From Chelativorans xinjiangensis (GTDB taxonomy: Bacteria > Pseudomonadota > Alphaproteobacteria > Rhizobiales > Rhizobiaceae), in the NCBI RefSeq assembly GCF_009812055.1, contig NZ_WQNH01000039.1:1-64000 (forward strand): 64,000 nt of DNA, given 5' to 3'. The notes under the pieces were generated by a model. That model had not been told where the DNA came from and made no database searches. It saw nothing but the letters and a program-made list of their open reading frames with translations. Both the position numbers and the translations under genes were made by a program. Positions within the stretch are counted from its first letter, which is position 1, and the number at the start of each line of letters is the position of its first letter. This document shows positions 52,313 to 60,386 of this stretch, in pieces.

Positions 52313-53809
52313 CTATTGAAACGCCGTCTCGGAAAAACTCCGCAACTTCCGCGAATGCAGCCTTTCCGGCGGCATGGCGGCCAGTTTCTCCACCGCGCGG
52401 ATGCCGATTTTCAAGTGCTGGGCCACCTGCCGCTTATAGAAATCCGTCGCCATGCCCGGCAGCTTCAACTCCCCGTGCAGCGGCTTGTCGGAGACGCACA
52501 GAAGCGTTCCGTAGGGCACGCGGAAGCGGTAGCCGTTGGCAGCGATCGTCGCCGATTCCATATCGAGCGCGATCGCCCGCGACTGCGAAAGCCGCTGCAC
52601 CGGCCCGCGCTGGTCGCGCAGCTCCCAGTTGCGGTTGTCGATGGTGGCGACGGTCCCCGTGCGCATGATGCGCTTCAGCTCGTAGCCCGAAAGCCCGGTG
52701 ATCTCCGCCACCGCCTCCTGCAGCGCCACCTGCACCTCGGCAAGCGCGGGCAGCGGCACCCACACGGGCAGGTCGTCGTCCAGCACATGGTCCTCGCGCA
52801 CATAGGCGTGCGCCAAAACGTAGTCGCCGAGCGCCTGGGTATGGCGCAGGCCCGCGCAGTGGCCGAGCATCAGCCAGGCATGCGGGCGCAGGACCGCGAT
52901 ATGGTCGGTGATAGTCTTGGCGTTGGACGGGCCGACGCCGATATTGACCATGGTGATCCCGCTGTGGTCGCCCTTCTTCAGGTGATAGGCGGGCATCTGC
53001 GGCAGGCGCTGAAGCGCCGTTTCCGGCGGCGTTTCGCCGGCGCGCGTGACGATGTTGCCGGGTTCCACGAAGCATTCGTAGCCCCCGCCGCCGGCCGCCA
53101 TCGTCTCCCGCGCGAAGGCGCAGAACTCATCGATATAGAACTGGTAGTTCGTAAAAAGCACGAAGTTCTGGAAGTGCTCCGCCGCCGTCGCCGTGTAGTG
53201 CGACAGCCGGTGCAGGGAATAGTCCATGCGCGGCGCGGTGAAGGGGGCCAGCGGCATCGGCTCGCCCGGCGCCGTCTCGTGGGTGCCGTTGACGATGTCG
53301 TCGTCCATGGCGCTGAGATCGGGAACGTCGAAAAGGTCGCGCAGGGGCCGCTTCAGCCGGTCGGGGATGGACGCCTCCACATAGGTGTCCTTGGTAAAGG
53401 CGAAGTGGAGGGGGATGGGCATCTCCGATTCGGCCACCGTCACCTCGACGCCGTGATTGCGGATGATGAGGTCGAGCTGTTCCGTCAGATAGGTCTCGAA
53501 AAGATCCGGCCGCGTGACCGTGGCGGAATAGGTGCCCGGCGTCGGCACGTGGCCGAAGGCCAGCCGCGTGTCGATCTGCGCGAAGGAAGAGGTGGAAACG
53601 CTGATTTCGGGATAGAAGGCGCGGTAGCGGTGGTCGCTCGCCCCGGTGGTGGACACCTGGGCGAAGGCGTCGCGCAGAAAGGCGGTATTGCGCTCGTAGA
53701 TCGCCTTCAGCGCTTCGACGGCCTTTCCGGCATCGCTGAAGCTTTTCCGGGTGACCGCTCCCGGGCTCGAGATGGTTTCAATGGGTTGAGGATAGATTCG
53801 CTTGTCCAT
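52313..53809 (-). CDS. amn: AMP nucleosidase
   Basis: A 498-residue AMP nucleosidase, which splits AMP into adenine and ribose 5-phosphate. The N-terminal regulatory domain (RKSFSDAGKAVEALKAIYERN; YPEISVSTSSFAQIDTRLAFGHV) is followed by the PNP-like catalytic domain (HSGITMVNIGVGPSNAKTITDHIAVLRPHAWLMLGHCAGLR, DYVLAHAYVREDHVLDDDLP, ALDMESATIAANGYRF). The length is normal. The start is ATG 53809. Monocistronic here. Confidence 0.92.
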   Translation of the reverse strand: MDKRIYPQPIETISSPGAVTRKSFSDAGKAVEALKAIYERNTAFLRDAFAQVSTTGASDHRYRAFYPEISVSTSSFAQIDTRLAFGHVPTPGTYSATVTRPDLFETYLTEQLDLIIRNHGVEVTVAESEMPIPLHFAFTKDTYVEASIPDRLKRPLRDLFDVPDLSAMDDDIVNGTHETAPGEPMPLAPFTAPRMDYSLHRLSHYTATAAEHFQNFVLFTNYQFYIDEFCAFARETMAAGGGGYECFVEPGNIVTRAGETPPETALQRLPQMPAYHLKKGDHSGITMVNIGVGPSNAKTITDHIAVLRPHAWLMLGHCAGLRHTQALGDYVLAHAYVREDHVLDDDLPVWVPLPALAEVQVALQEAVAEITGLSGYELKRIMRTGTVATIDNRNWELRDQRGPVQRLSQSRAIALDMESATIAANGYRFRVPYGTLLCVSDKPLHGELKLPGMATDFYKRQVAQHLKIGIRAVEKLAAMPPERLHSRKLRSFSETAFQ

Positions 53810-53855
53810 AACCCATTATAGGAGTTTCCCGTGGCGGTTTCGAGATGTGATCACC

Positions 53856-54056
53856 TCACCGCATGTGCCGCGGAAACATTCCGTCCGCAGGGCCGGCGCC
53901 GCCCGGTGCCCGGTACGCGCTTTCCAAGGTTTTCTCGCCGTTGCCGTGGTGCACGATTCCCACCGCCATGATGGGCAGCGCCAGCAGGCAGAGAAGGATC
54001 AGCGCCCGCGGCGCGGCGCGGCGCAAGTGAGTGATTGTCGTCTTCATGGTCGGCAT
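53856..54056 (-). CDS. Small exported or membrane protein, uncertain
   Basis: A 66-residue frame with a basic start and one hydrophobic stretch (RALILLCLLALPIMAVGIV), consistent with a signal anchor, followed by a polar tail. A start at the internal ATG 54047 is also possible. The ribosome-binding site is weak (GGGGACAG, 13 nt upstream). No family known. It fills the otherwise empty gap between amn and the glutathione transferase gene. Confidence 0.35.
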   Translation of the reverse strand: MPTMKTTITHLRRAAPRALILLCLLALPIMAVGIVHHGNGEKTLESAYRAPGGAGPADGMFPRHMR

Positions 54057-54229
54057 TGGTCATCTGTCCCCAAGAGCATCTCTTCATCCCTTCCGCGAGA
54101 ATGCCCCGGTGCGGCTGAACGGCCGCTGAGGTGGCCGTTCATGGTGCGTTCAAGATTATTGACGAGGCCTTGAATTGCGAAGCCGGCGCTTTGCCCCTAC
54201 TTCAAAAGGCGTAGACCAAGGAGACGCCC

Positions 54230-54931
54230 ATGACCGAACAGACCCGCCCCATCGAGCTGCATTACTGGCCCACGCCCAACGGCTGGAAAATCAGCATCAT
54301 GCTGGAGGAGCTCGGGCTCCCCTACGCGGTGCACTACGTCAATATCGGTCGTGGCGAGCAGTTCCGGCCGGAATTCCTGAAGATCGCGCCCAACAACCGG
54401 ATGCCCGCCATCGTCGACCCCGAGGGGCCGGACGGCAAACCCATCTCCATTTTCGAATCGGGCGCTATTCTGCAGTATCTTGGGCGCAAGTTCGGCCGCT
54501 TCTATCCCACCGGGGAACGCCAGCGGGTGGAGGTCGACCAGTGGCTGTTCTGGCAGATGGGCGGGCTCGGGCCGATGGCCGGCCAGGCCCATCATTTCCG
54601 TCAGTACGCACCCGAAAAGGTGCCCTATGCCATCGAGCGCTACACCAACGAGTGTAACCGCCTCTACGGCGTCATGAACAAGCGTCTGGCCGACCGCGAC
54701 TATCTGGCGGGCGATTATTCCATCGCCGACATGGCCTGTGTCGGCTGGATCAAGCCGCACGAGAACCAGGGGCAGGATCTGAACGACTTCCCGAACTTGA
54801 AGCGCTGGTTCGAGGCGGTCATGGCGCGCCCCGCGGTGGCGCGCGGCCTGGCCGTCGGCCAGGAGCACCGCCGCAACATCGCCGAGGACGAGGAAGCAAA
54901 GAAGGTGCTGTTCGGCCAGCGCGCGCGCTGA
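54230..54931 (+). CDS. Glutathione S-transferase (YfcG/YghU-like)
   Basis: A 233-residue GST with AAGGAG 7 nt before the ATG. The thioredoxin-like domain opens IELHYWPTPNGWKISIMLEELGLPYAVHYVNIGRGEQF, with the Asn of TPNGWK replacing the usual Tyr/Ser, as in the nu-class enzymes that reduce disulfides using two glutathiones. NNRMPAIVDPEGPDGKPISIFESGAIL is the glutathione-binding segment. The C-terminal helical domain has DYSIADMACVGWI. Cytoplasmic. Confidence 0.88.
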   Translation: MTEQTRPIELHYWPTPNGWKISIMLEELGLPYAVHYVNIGRGEQFRPEFLKIAPNNRMPAIVDPEGPDGKPISIFESGAILQYLGRKFGRFYPTGERQRVEVDQWLFWQMGGLGPMAGQAHHFRQYAPEKVPYAIERYTNECNRLYGVMNKRLADRDYLAGDYSIADMACVGWIKPHENQGQDLNDFPNLKRWFEAVMARPAVARGLAVGQEHRRNIAEDEEAKKVLFGQRAR

Positions 54932-54936
54932 GCGCC

Positions 54937-56721
54937 CTACCGTGTGAAGCGGCTGCGAGGGGCGGCAATCCCTTCCTCGCCCGACACGTCGCGGACCGAG
55001 CCGAGGGAGCCGGCGGTGCCGGCTCCGAAGGTGCCGGAGGTCGTGCGGGTGCGCTTGCCGGAGTTGCGCATCTGCTCGACGATCCGCGCAAGGTCCACAT
55101 CGTCGACCTGGCGGCCGTCGGATGCCGGCGCGGCGTCCCCGAGCTTGTCCTTGACCCCGGGCAGGCGTTCGTCGGGCAGTTTTTCGAACTTCATGCGCAT
55201 GGTCGTTGCCACCCCGTCGCCGAAGGCGATCGCCTCCCGCTGGCCCATCGCCGACAGGAAGGCGAGCGTGGAGGCCGAGGAATCGGCGATTGCCGAGCGG
55301 ATGATCGACTGGTCCTGCTCGTTGGCAAGCCGCATGGCGAACACGGTCGAACACTGCGAAAGCACCGTCGGGTCGAGATCGCCCGGCCGCTGCGTGACGA
55401 CCCCCAGATAGCAGCCGTATTTGCGCCCCTCCTTGGCGATGCGCGACAGCGCATGGCGCGTCGGCGCGAAGCCGAGCCTGGGGTCGGCCGGCATGTAGCG
55501 GTGCGCCTCCTCGCACAAGACGAGAAGCTTCAGCCTGCCGTCGCTCCAAAGCGCCAGGTCGAAGGCGAGCCGCGCCAGGACGGAGCAGACCGAGTTCACC
55601 ACCTCCGACGGCAGGCCGGCCATCTCGAAACAGGTCACCGGCCGGCCCTCGCTCGGAATGCGGAAGATACGGCCGACGGTCTCGTGGATGGAATCCTCGA
55701 TCAGATGCGAGGAGAACATGAAGCGGTAGCGCGGGTCGTTCAGCGCCGCTTCGATGCGCGCGCGCAGCTGTCGATAGTAGGGGCGGTCGGTCTTCGTCTC
55801 CAGTTGCCCCATCCGCTCGTCGATCCCATGCACAAGATCGGCCATGCGGTAGGGCAGGGGCGTATCCGCGGTGATCCCGCTGTCCCCGCCGCGCTTGAGC
55901 ACGCCGCCGCCGGAATTGCGGTAAAGATGCTTGGCGCCGGCGATCAGGTCGCGCAAAAGCTCCACTTCCTCCATCACCGGCTCGCGCCCGCGATAAAGCA
56001 CCTCGACGAACTCCTCCAGCCGGAACAGCCAGAAGGGAAGGTCGAGCGAGCCGGTGTCGACGCGCACGCAGTGTTCGGGAAGGGCGGCGGCGAACTCGTT
56101 ATGCGGGTCGAGAATGAGCACCCTCAAGTCCGGCCGCGCCTCGATCGTCTTGCGCAGGAGCAGCGAGACGGCGGTCGACTTGCCGACGCCCGTGGTGCCG
56201 ACGAAGGCGAAATGGCGGCTGAGCGTCTCGTCCACCGCCAGGCAGGCATCGATGGCGTTGTCCTGCGAGAGCTGGCCGATGGTGACGGAGCGCCGGCCGC
56301 CGAGGTCGTAGATGGCGCGCAGGTCGCGCGCGCGGATGCGGTGGGCAAGCGCGCCGATGTGCGGATACTCGGTGATGCCGCGGTCGAAGATAGGCGCGCC
56401 GTCGCCGTCGCGCACCTCGCCGATCAGTTCGACGCACACCATGATGGGATTGCCCCCCTCGTCCTCCCAGCGCCGCTGCGGGCGCTCGATGGCGTAGATG
56501 AGGCCGACCGTGCGCGTGGTGCCGAGATTGATGGAGATCAGCTTGCCGACCGTCCAGGTGCCGGCGATGGTCGCCTCGTCCTTGCCGATGGTGGCGGCGA
56601 TGACGGCGCGCGCCCCGTCGCACTGCACGACGTGGCCCAGCACGCGGGCGGCCGGCTGGCCCGCGGTCCGGCGCTCCCGCGATGTCGTTTCGCCCTGCAT
56701 GGCATCGCCGTCGATATACAT
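54937..56721 (-). CDS. HerA-like hexameric ATPase (DUF87)
   Basis: A 594-residue ATPase of the HerA/FtsK superfamily. An N-terminal HAS-barrel (ARVLGHVVQCDGARAVIAATI) is followed by Walker A GTTGVGKST, LILDPHNEFAAAL, a Walker B at LLVLCEEAHRYMP, and the sensor/Arg-finger region GVVTQRPGDLDPTVLSQCSTVFAMRLANEQDQ. In archaea HerA works with NurA in end resection; bacterial members like this one stand alone. I start at ATG 56721 after GGGGCGGGCGA; 56700 is possible. No nuclease gene is adjacent. Confidence 0.85.
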   Translation of the reverse strand: MYIDGDAMQGETTSRERRTAGQPAARVLGHVVQCDGARAVIAATIGKDEATIAGTWTVGKLISINLGTTRTVGLIYAIERPQRRWEDEGGNPIMVCVELIGEVRDGDGAPIFDRGITEYPHIGALAHRIRARDLRAIYDLGGRRSVTIGQLSQDNAIDACLAVDETLSRHFAFVGTTGVGKSTAVSLLLRKTIEARPDLRVLILDPHNEFAAALPEHCVRVDTGSLDLPFWLFRLEEFVEVLYRGREPVMEEVELLRDLIAGAKHLYRNSGGGVLKRGGDSGITADTPLPYRMADLVHGIDERMGQLETKTDRPYYRQLRARIEAALNDPRYRFMFSSHLIEDSIHETVGRIFRIPSEGRPVTCFEMAGLPSEVVNSVCSVLARLAFDLALWSDGRLKLLVLCEEAHRYMPADPRLGFAPTRHALSRIAKEGRKYGCYLGVVTQRPGDLDPTVLSQCSTVFAMRLANEQDQSIIRSAIADSSASTLAFLSAMGQREAIAFGDGVATTMRMKFEKLPDERLPGVKDKLGDAAPASDGRQVDDVDLARIVEQMRNSGKRTRTTSGTFGAGTAGSLGSVRDVSGEEGIAAPRSRFTR

Positions 56722-56824
56722 TCGCCCGCCCCATATGCCCTTGGATCGCGGCAAGCTACCGCGGCAAGGTTAAGGCCGGATGAGGGGGGATGGTTGAGGC
56801 GGGGTTAACCGGCGGCTTACCCTG

Positions 56825-56940
56825 ATGGTCTGACCCAAACAGATGGTCCCCATCCGTTTGGAAAAGTCAGCCCACAAGCTGTTGATCCGGTGGGGCGATT
56901 TGCCCTGACAGATGGGTACCATCTGTCAGGATCGCACCAC
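56825..56940. repeat. 116-bp palindromic repeat, family A copy 2
   Basis: Aligns to copy 1 along its whole length with a few substitutions and a 4-base length difference. The CTGACAGATGG/CCATCTGTCAG stem is identical. The right end supplies the last codons and the stop codon (TGA, 56926-56928 on the minus strand) of the acetyltransferase gene. Confidence 0.75.
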
Positions 56941-57489
56941 TTGGAGTGCCGGGTTCCGCTTTCGGTACACCACGTGTGGACGCAAGGGATGACCTTCGGC
57001 GATCCTGGGATGCCGATAGTCGTCCGTAGGGTCGTACACCATGCCGATCTTCTGCATCACCCGCTGGCTCGGAGCGTTCACCCGCGCTGTGAAGGCGACC
57101 ACCTCGGGCAGGCCGATGGACCACGCGTAGTCGAGCCACGCTCGCGCCCCTTCCGGGGCGAGCCCCCGTCCCCAGAACGCCTTCCCGATCACCCAGCCGA
57201 TCTCCACCCGCGGATGGCTGGGGATGGCAGCGCGTATGATGTCCGGAACATACCCCAGCCCGATCAGCCCGATGAATTCGCCGCTGTCCTTCATCTCGGC
57301 TGCCTGAAAATGAAACCCGTTGGCCCGCGCTCGCTCGATCGCCAGGTCGATGTCGGCGTCCGTCTCCTCGGGCGTCAGCACCTTGGGAAAGAAGCGCCGC
57401 ACATGCGCATCGCCATGGATGGCGGCCATCGCCGCTCGGTCGCGATCCTCCCACGAGCGCAGTATGAGACGTTCGGTCGTCAGTTCCAT
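56926..57489 (-). CDS. GNAT-family N-acetyltransferase (RimJ-like)
   Basis: A 187-residue acetyltransferase. METERLxLRxW-type opening (ELTTERLILRSWEDRDRAAM), acceptor loop EIGWVIGKAFWGRGLAPEGARAWLDYAW with the acetyl-CoA loop (GRGLAPEG), and NAPSQRVMQKIGMVY are the RimJ/RimL landmarks. I start at 57489; an upstream in-frame ATG adds residues without family character. The last few codons and the stop lie in a family A repeat, so the C-terminus may have been altered by its insertion. Confidence 0.85.
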   Translation of the reverse strand: MELTTERLILRSWEDRDRAAMAAIHGDAHVRRFFPKVLTPEETDADIDLAIERARANGFHFQAAEMKDSGEFIGLIGLGYVPDIIRAAIPSHPRVEIGWVIGKAFWGRGLAPEGARAWLDYAWSIGLPEVVAFTARVNAPSQRVMQKIGMVYDPTDDYRHPRIAEGHPLRPHVVYRKRNPALQVVRS

Positions 57490-57612
57490 TGAGCGCGATG
57501 TCTTCGGCTGGGTTTGGAGGGAAGCGCGTTGGTAAGTCTGCCCTTCTGGAAGGTCAACCCTGTCGCGCCTTCGCATCTTTCAGCGCTCGGCGATTGCGGC
57601 GCGCTTTATGCG

Positions 57613-57642
57613 TTGACACCGTGCATGGTTGCCCCTTATTGT
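57613..57642 (+). promoter_or_regulatory. Promoter of the ilvBN leader
   Basis: TTGACA (57613-57618), 18 nt, then TATTGT (57637-57642). The expected transcription start, 6-8 nt further on, falls at about 57649-57651, which is the first ATG of the leader peptide, so the leader may be translated without a 5' untranslated region. Confidence 0.6.
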
Positions 57643-57650
57643 CCGCGGTC

Positions 57651-57704
57651 ATGATGATGACAGGCATTCTCGTAGTAGGAACGCACATGGGCAGGGCGGC
57701 GTAG
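57651..57704 (+). CDS. Branched-chain leader peptide of ilvBN
   Basis: A 17-residue peptide, MMMTGILVVGTHMGRAA, with consecutive Ile-Leu-Val-Val codons at 57666-57677. These are the end products of the pathway begun by acetolactate synthase, encoded just downstream, the hallmark of transcription attenuation. Three ATG codons stand in a row at the start with no ribosome-binding site upstream. The stop codon lies in the loop of a GGCGGC/GCCGCC hairpin. Confidence 0.8.
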   Translation: MMMTGILVVGTHMGRAA

Positions 57705-57736
57705 CCGCCGGGCGACAGCCACTCATGTGCGAAATG

Positions 57737-57759
57737 AGGCTCCTCCGGGAGCCTTTTTT
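57737..57759 (+). terminator. Attenuator terminator of ilvBN
   Basis: AGGCTCC-TCC-GGGAGCCT followed by a run of six T: a strong intrinsic terminator about 50 nt before ilvB. An alternative pairing is possible upstream: CGCACATG (57682-57689) with CATGTGCG (57724-57731), enclosing GGCGGC/GCCGCC. Ribosome stalling on the Ile-Leu-Val-Val codons would be expected to decide between the structures. Confidence 0.8.
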
Positions 57760-57809
57760 ATTGGCCGAACGACAGAAAAGACGATGGATCGAGACGGGAC
57801 ACGAAAGCG

Positions 57810-59612
57810 ATGAACGCACAAGCGCCGGCGCCCTTGGGGCAGGAAACGGGCATGCAGGAGATGACGGGCGCCGAGATGGTGGTGCAGGCGCTGAGGGATA
57901 ACGGCGTCAAGCACATTTTCGGCTATCCGGGCGGCGCCGTGCTTCCGATCTACGATGAGCTTTTCCAGCAGGAAGAGGTGCAGCACATCCTGGTGCGCCA
58001 CGAGCAGGGGGCAGGGCATGCCGCCGAGGGCTATGCCCGCTCGACGGGCAAGGCCGGCGTCATGCTGGTCACCTCCGGTCCCGGCGCCACCAACGCGGTC
58101 ACCGCGCTGCAGGATGCGCTGATGGATTCCATTCCGCTGGTCTGCATCACCGGCCAGGTGCCGACGACGCTGATCGGCTCCGACGCCTTCCAGGAGTGCG
58201 ATACGGTGGGCATCACCCGCCCCTGCACCAAGCACAACTGGCTGGTGCGCGACGTCAATCAGCTCGCGGCGGTCCTTCACGAGGCCTTCCATGTCGCCCA
58301 GACGGGGCGGCCGGGCCCTGTCGTGGTCGACATCCCCAAGGACGTCCAGTTTGCCAAGGGCACCTACACGCCGCCGCAGACCGCCCCGCGCACGAGCTAC
58401 AACCCGCGCATCGAAGGCGACCAAGACAAGATCAAGGAGGCTATCGCGCTGATGGCCGCCGCCAGGCGCCCGGTCATCTATTCGGGCGGCGGCGTGGTCA
58501 ACGCGGGGCCGGAGGCGAGCCATCTCTTGCGCGAGTTGGTGGATCTCACGGGCTTTCCCATCACCTCGACCCTGATGGGGCTCGGCGCCTATCCGGCCTC
58601 CGGCAAGAACTGGCTCGGCATGCTGGGAATGCACGGCACGTTCGAAGCCAACATGGCCATGCACGACTGCGACGTGATGGTGTGCATAGGCGCGCGCTTC
58701 GACGACCGCATCACCGGCCGCATCGACGCCTTCTCGCCCGATTCGAAGAAGATCCACATCGACATCGACCCCTCTTCGATCAACAAGAACGTGCATGTCG
58801 ACATTCCCATCATCGGCGACGCCGGGCGGGTGCTCGAAGACATGGTGCGCCTGTGGCGGGCGAGCGCGCACGCGGACAAGGCGGCGCTGAAACCCTGGTG
58901 GGGTGAGATCGCCAAATGGCGGGCGCGCGATTCACTCGCCTATAAGCCAAACAACGATGTCATCATGCCGCAATACGCGGTCCAGCGGCTCTACGAGTTG
59001 ACCAAGGACCGCGACGTCTACATCACCACCGAGGTCGGTCAGCACCAGATGTGGGCCGCGCAGCACTTCGGCTTCGAAAAGCCCAACCGCTGGATGACCT
59101 CGGGTGGGCTCGGCACCATGGGCTACGGCCTGCCGGCCGCGCTCGGCGTGCAGATCGCCCACCCGGACGCGCTCGTCATCGACATTGCCGGCGACGCCTC
59201 GGTGCTGATGACCATGCAGGAGATGAGCTCGGCCGTGCAGCATCGGGCGCCGATAAAGATCTTCATCCTCAACAACCAGTACATGGGCATGGTGCGCCAG
59301 TGGCAGCAGCTCTTGCACGGCAACCGGCTGTCGCATTCCTACACGGAGGCTCTGCCCGACTTCGTCAAGCTGGCGGAGGCCTATGGCTGCAAGGGCATAC
59401 GCTGCGAGAAGCCGGGCGACCTCGACGGGGCCATCAAGGAGATGATCGAGACCGACCAGCCGGTGATCTTCGACTGCCGGGTGGCGAACCTTGCCAACTG
59501 CTTTCCCATGATCCCCTCGGGCAAGGCGCACAACGAGATGCTTCTGCCGGATGAGGCGACCGACGAGGCGGTGGCCAATGCCATCGACGCCAAGGGCAGG
59601 GCGCTGGTCTAG
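57810..59612 (+). CDS. ilvB: Acetolactate synthase, large (catalytic) subunit
   Basis: A 600-residue thiamine-diphosphate enzyme that makes acetolactate or acetohydroxybutyrate, the first step to valine, leucine and isoleucine. TGAEMVVQALRDNGVKHIFGYPGGAVLPIYDEL contains the ThDP region, RHEQGAGHAAEGYARSTGK the catalytic Glu, and GDASVLMTMQEMSSAVQ...NNQYMGMVRQWQ the ThDP-Mg motif. It follows the leader and attenuator. Its stop codon touches a family A repeat remnant, after which ilvN begins 61 nt on. Confidence 0.95.
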   Translation: MNAQAPAPLGQETGMQEMTGAEMVVQALRDNGVKHIFGYPGGAVLPIYDELFQQEEVQHILVRHEQGAGHAAEGYARSTGKAGVMLVTSGPGATNAVTALQDALMDSIPLVCITGQVPTTLIGSDAFQECDTVGITRPCTKHNWLVRDVNQLAAVLHEAFHVAQTGRPGPVVVDIPKDVQFAKGTYTPPQTAPRTSYNPRIEGDQDKIKEAIALMAAARRPVIYSGGGVVNAGPEASHLLRELVDLTGFPITSTLMGLGAYPASGKNWLGMLGMHGTFEANMAMHDCDVMVCIGARFDDRITGRIDAFSPDSKKIHIDIDPSSINKNVHVDIPIIGDAGRVLEDMVRLWRASAHADKAALKPWWGEIAKWRARDSLAYKPNNDVIMPQYAVQRLYELTKDRDVYITTEVGQHQMWAAQHFGFEKPNRWMTSGGLGTMGYGLPAALGVQIAHPDALVIDIAGDASVLMTMQEMSSAVQHRAPIKIFILNNQYMGMVRQWQQLLHGNRLSHSYTEALPDFVKLAEAYGCKGIRCEKPGDLDGAIKEMIETDQPVIFDCRVANLANCFPMIPSGKAHNEMLLPDEATDEAVANAIDAKGRALV

Positions 59613-59652
59613 TGGTCTGACCCAAACGGATGGATACCATCTGTCACCGATC
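59612..59652. repeat. Family A repeat, internally deleted copy 3
   Basis: Starts GTGGTCTGACCCAAACGGATGG, like copy 1, then jumps to ATACCATCTGTCACCGATCG, the right part of the family A unit. The middle (about 70 bp) is missing. Its first base is the last base of the ilvB stop codon; it fills most of the ilvB-ilvN gap. Confidence 0.65.
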
Positions 59653-59673
59653 GTTGAAAAAGAGAACAAACGC

Positions 59674-60246
59674 ATGAACGCCCAGCTCAAGCCGACAGGC
59701 TCCGCCTATTTCATCACCAAGGAAACCGAGACGGACGAAAAGCGGACGCTTGCCGTGCTGGTCGACAACGAGCCGGGCGTTCTGGCCCGTGTCATCGGCC
59801 TTTTCTCCGGCCGCGGCTACAATATCGACAGCCTCACCGTCTCCGAAACCGAGCACGAGCGGCACCTCTCGCGCATCACCATCGTCACCCGCGGCACGCC
59901 GCATGTTCTGGAACAGATCAAGCACCAGCTCGAGCGCATCGTGCCGGTGCACCGGGTGGTGGACCTGACATCCACCGCTTATGAGCGGGGCCATGACCGC
60001 CCGCTGGAGCGCGAATTGGCCATGGTGAAGGTCAGCGGCAAGGGCGACGACCGGGTGGAAGCGCTGAGGCTCGCCGACGCCTTCCGCGCCCAGGTGATTG
60101 ACGCCAACACCGAGCATTTCATCTTCGAGATCACCGGCCGCGTGTCGAAGATCGAGCAGTTCATCTCCATCATGAAGCCGCTCGGCCTCGTTGAAGTCTG
60201 CCGCACGGGCGTGGCGGCGATGAACCGTGGGCCGGAGGGGATGTAA
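59674..60246 (+). CDS. ilvN: Acetolactate synthase, small (regulatory) subunit
   Basis: A 190-residue regulatory subunit. The N-terminal ACT domain is LAVLVDNEPGVLARVIGLFSGRGYNIDSLTVSETE, the site of valine feedback inhibition; the C-terminal half (RELAMVKVSGKGDDRVEALRLADAFRAQVID) is the second ACT-like domain. It partners IlvB. Upstream in-frame sequence before 59674 belongs to ilvB in another frame and to a repeat. Confidence 0.95.
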   Translation: MNAQLKPTGSAYFITKETETDEKRTLAVLVDNEPGVLARVIGLFSGRGYNIDSLTVSETEHERHLSRITIVTRGTPHVLEQIKHQLERIVPVHRVVDLTSTAYERGHDRPLERELAMVKVSGKGDDRVEALRLADAFRAQVIDANTEHFIFEITGRVSKIEQFISIMKPLGLVEVCRTGVAAMNRGPEGM

Positions 60247-60333
60247 GCCTTCCAAATGGCGGATCGAGGTTGAGTTGCGCTTTTGCAGGTCGGCTGAGCC
60301 AGTCACCCGCGAATACTGGCCCTTGGATATCGC

Positions 60334-60362
60334 GAATTAGGTCAATATCATTGACCTAATTC
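60334..60362. promoter_or_regulatory. Perfect 12-bp inverted repeat before the LysE-family gene
   Basis: GAATTAGGTCAA, a 5-base spacer TATCA, then TTGACCTAATTC: a perfect 12-bp dyad, 24 nt before the start codon at 60387. No T-run follows, so it is more like a repressor operator (for example for a MarR, GntR or TetR dimer) than a terminator of ilvN. Confidence 0.6.
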
Positions 60363-60386
60363 GATTCCTCCGAACGGAGCGGAGCC

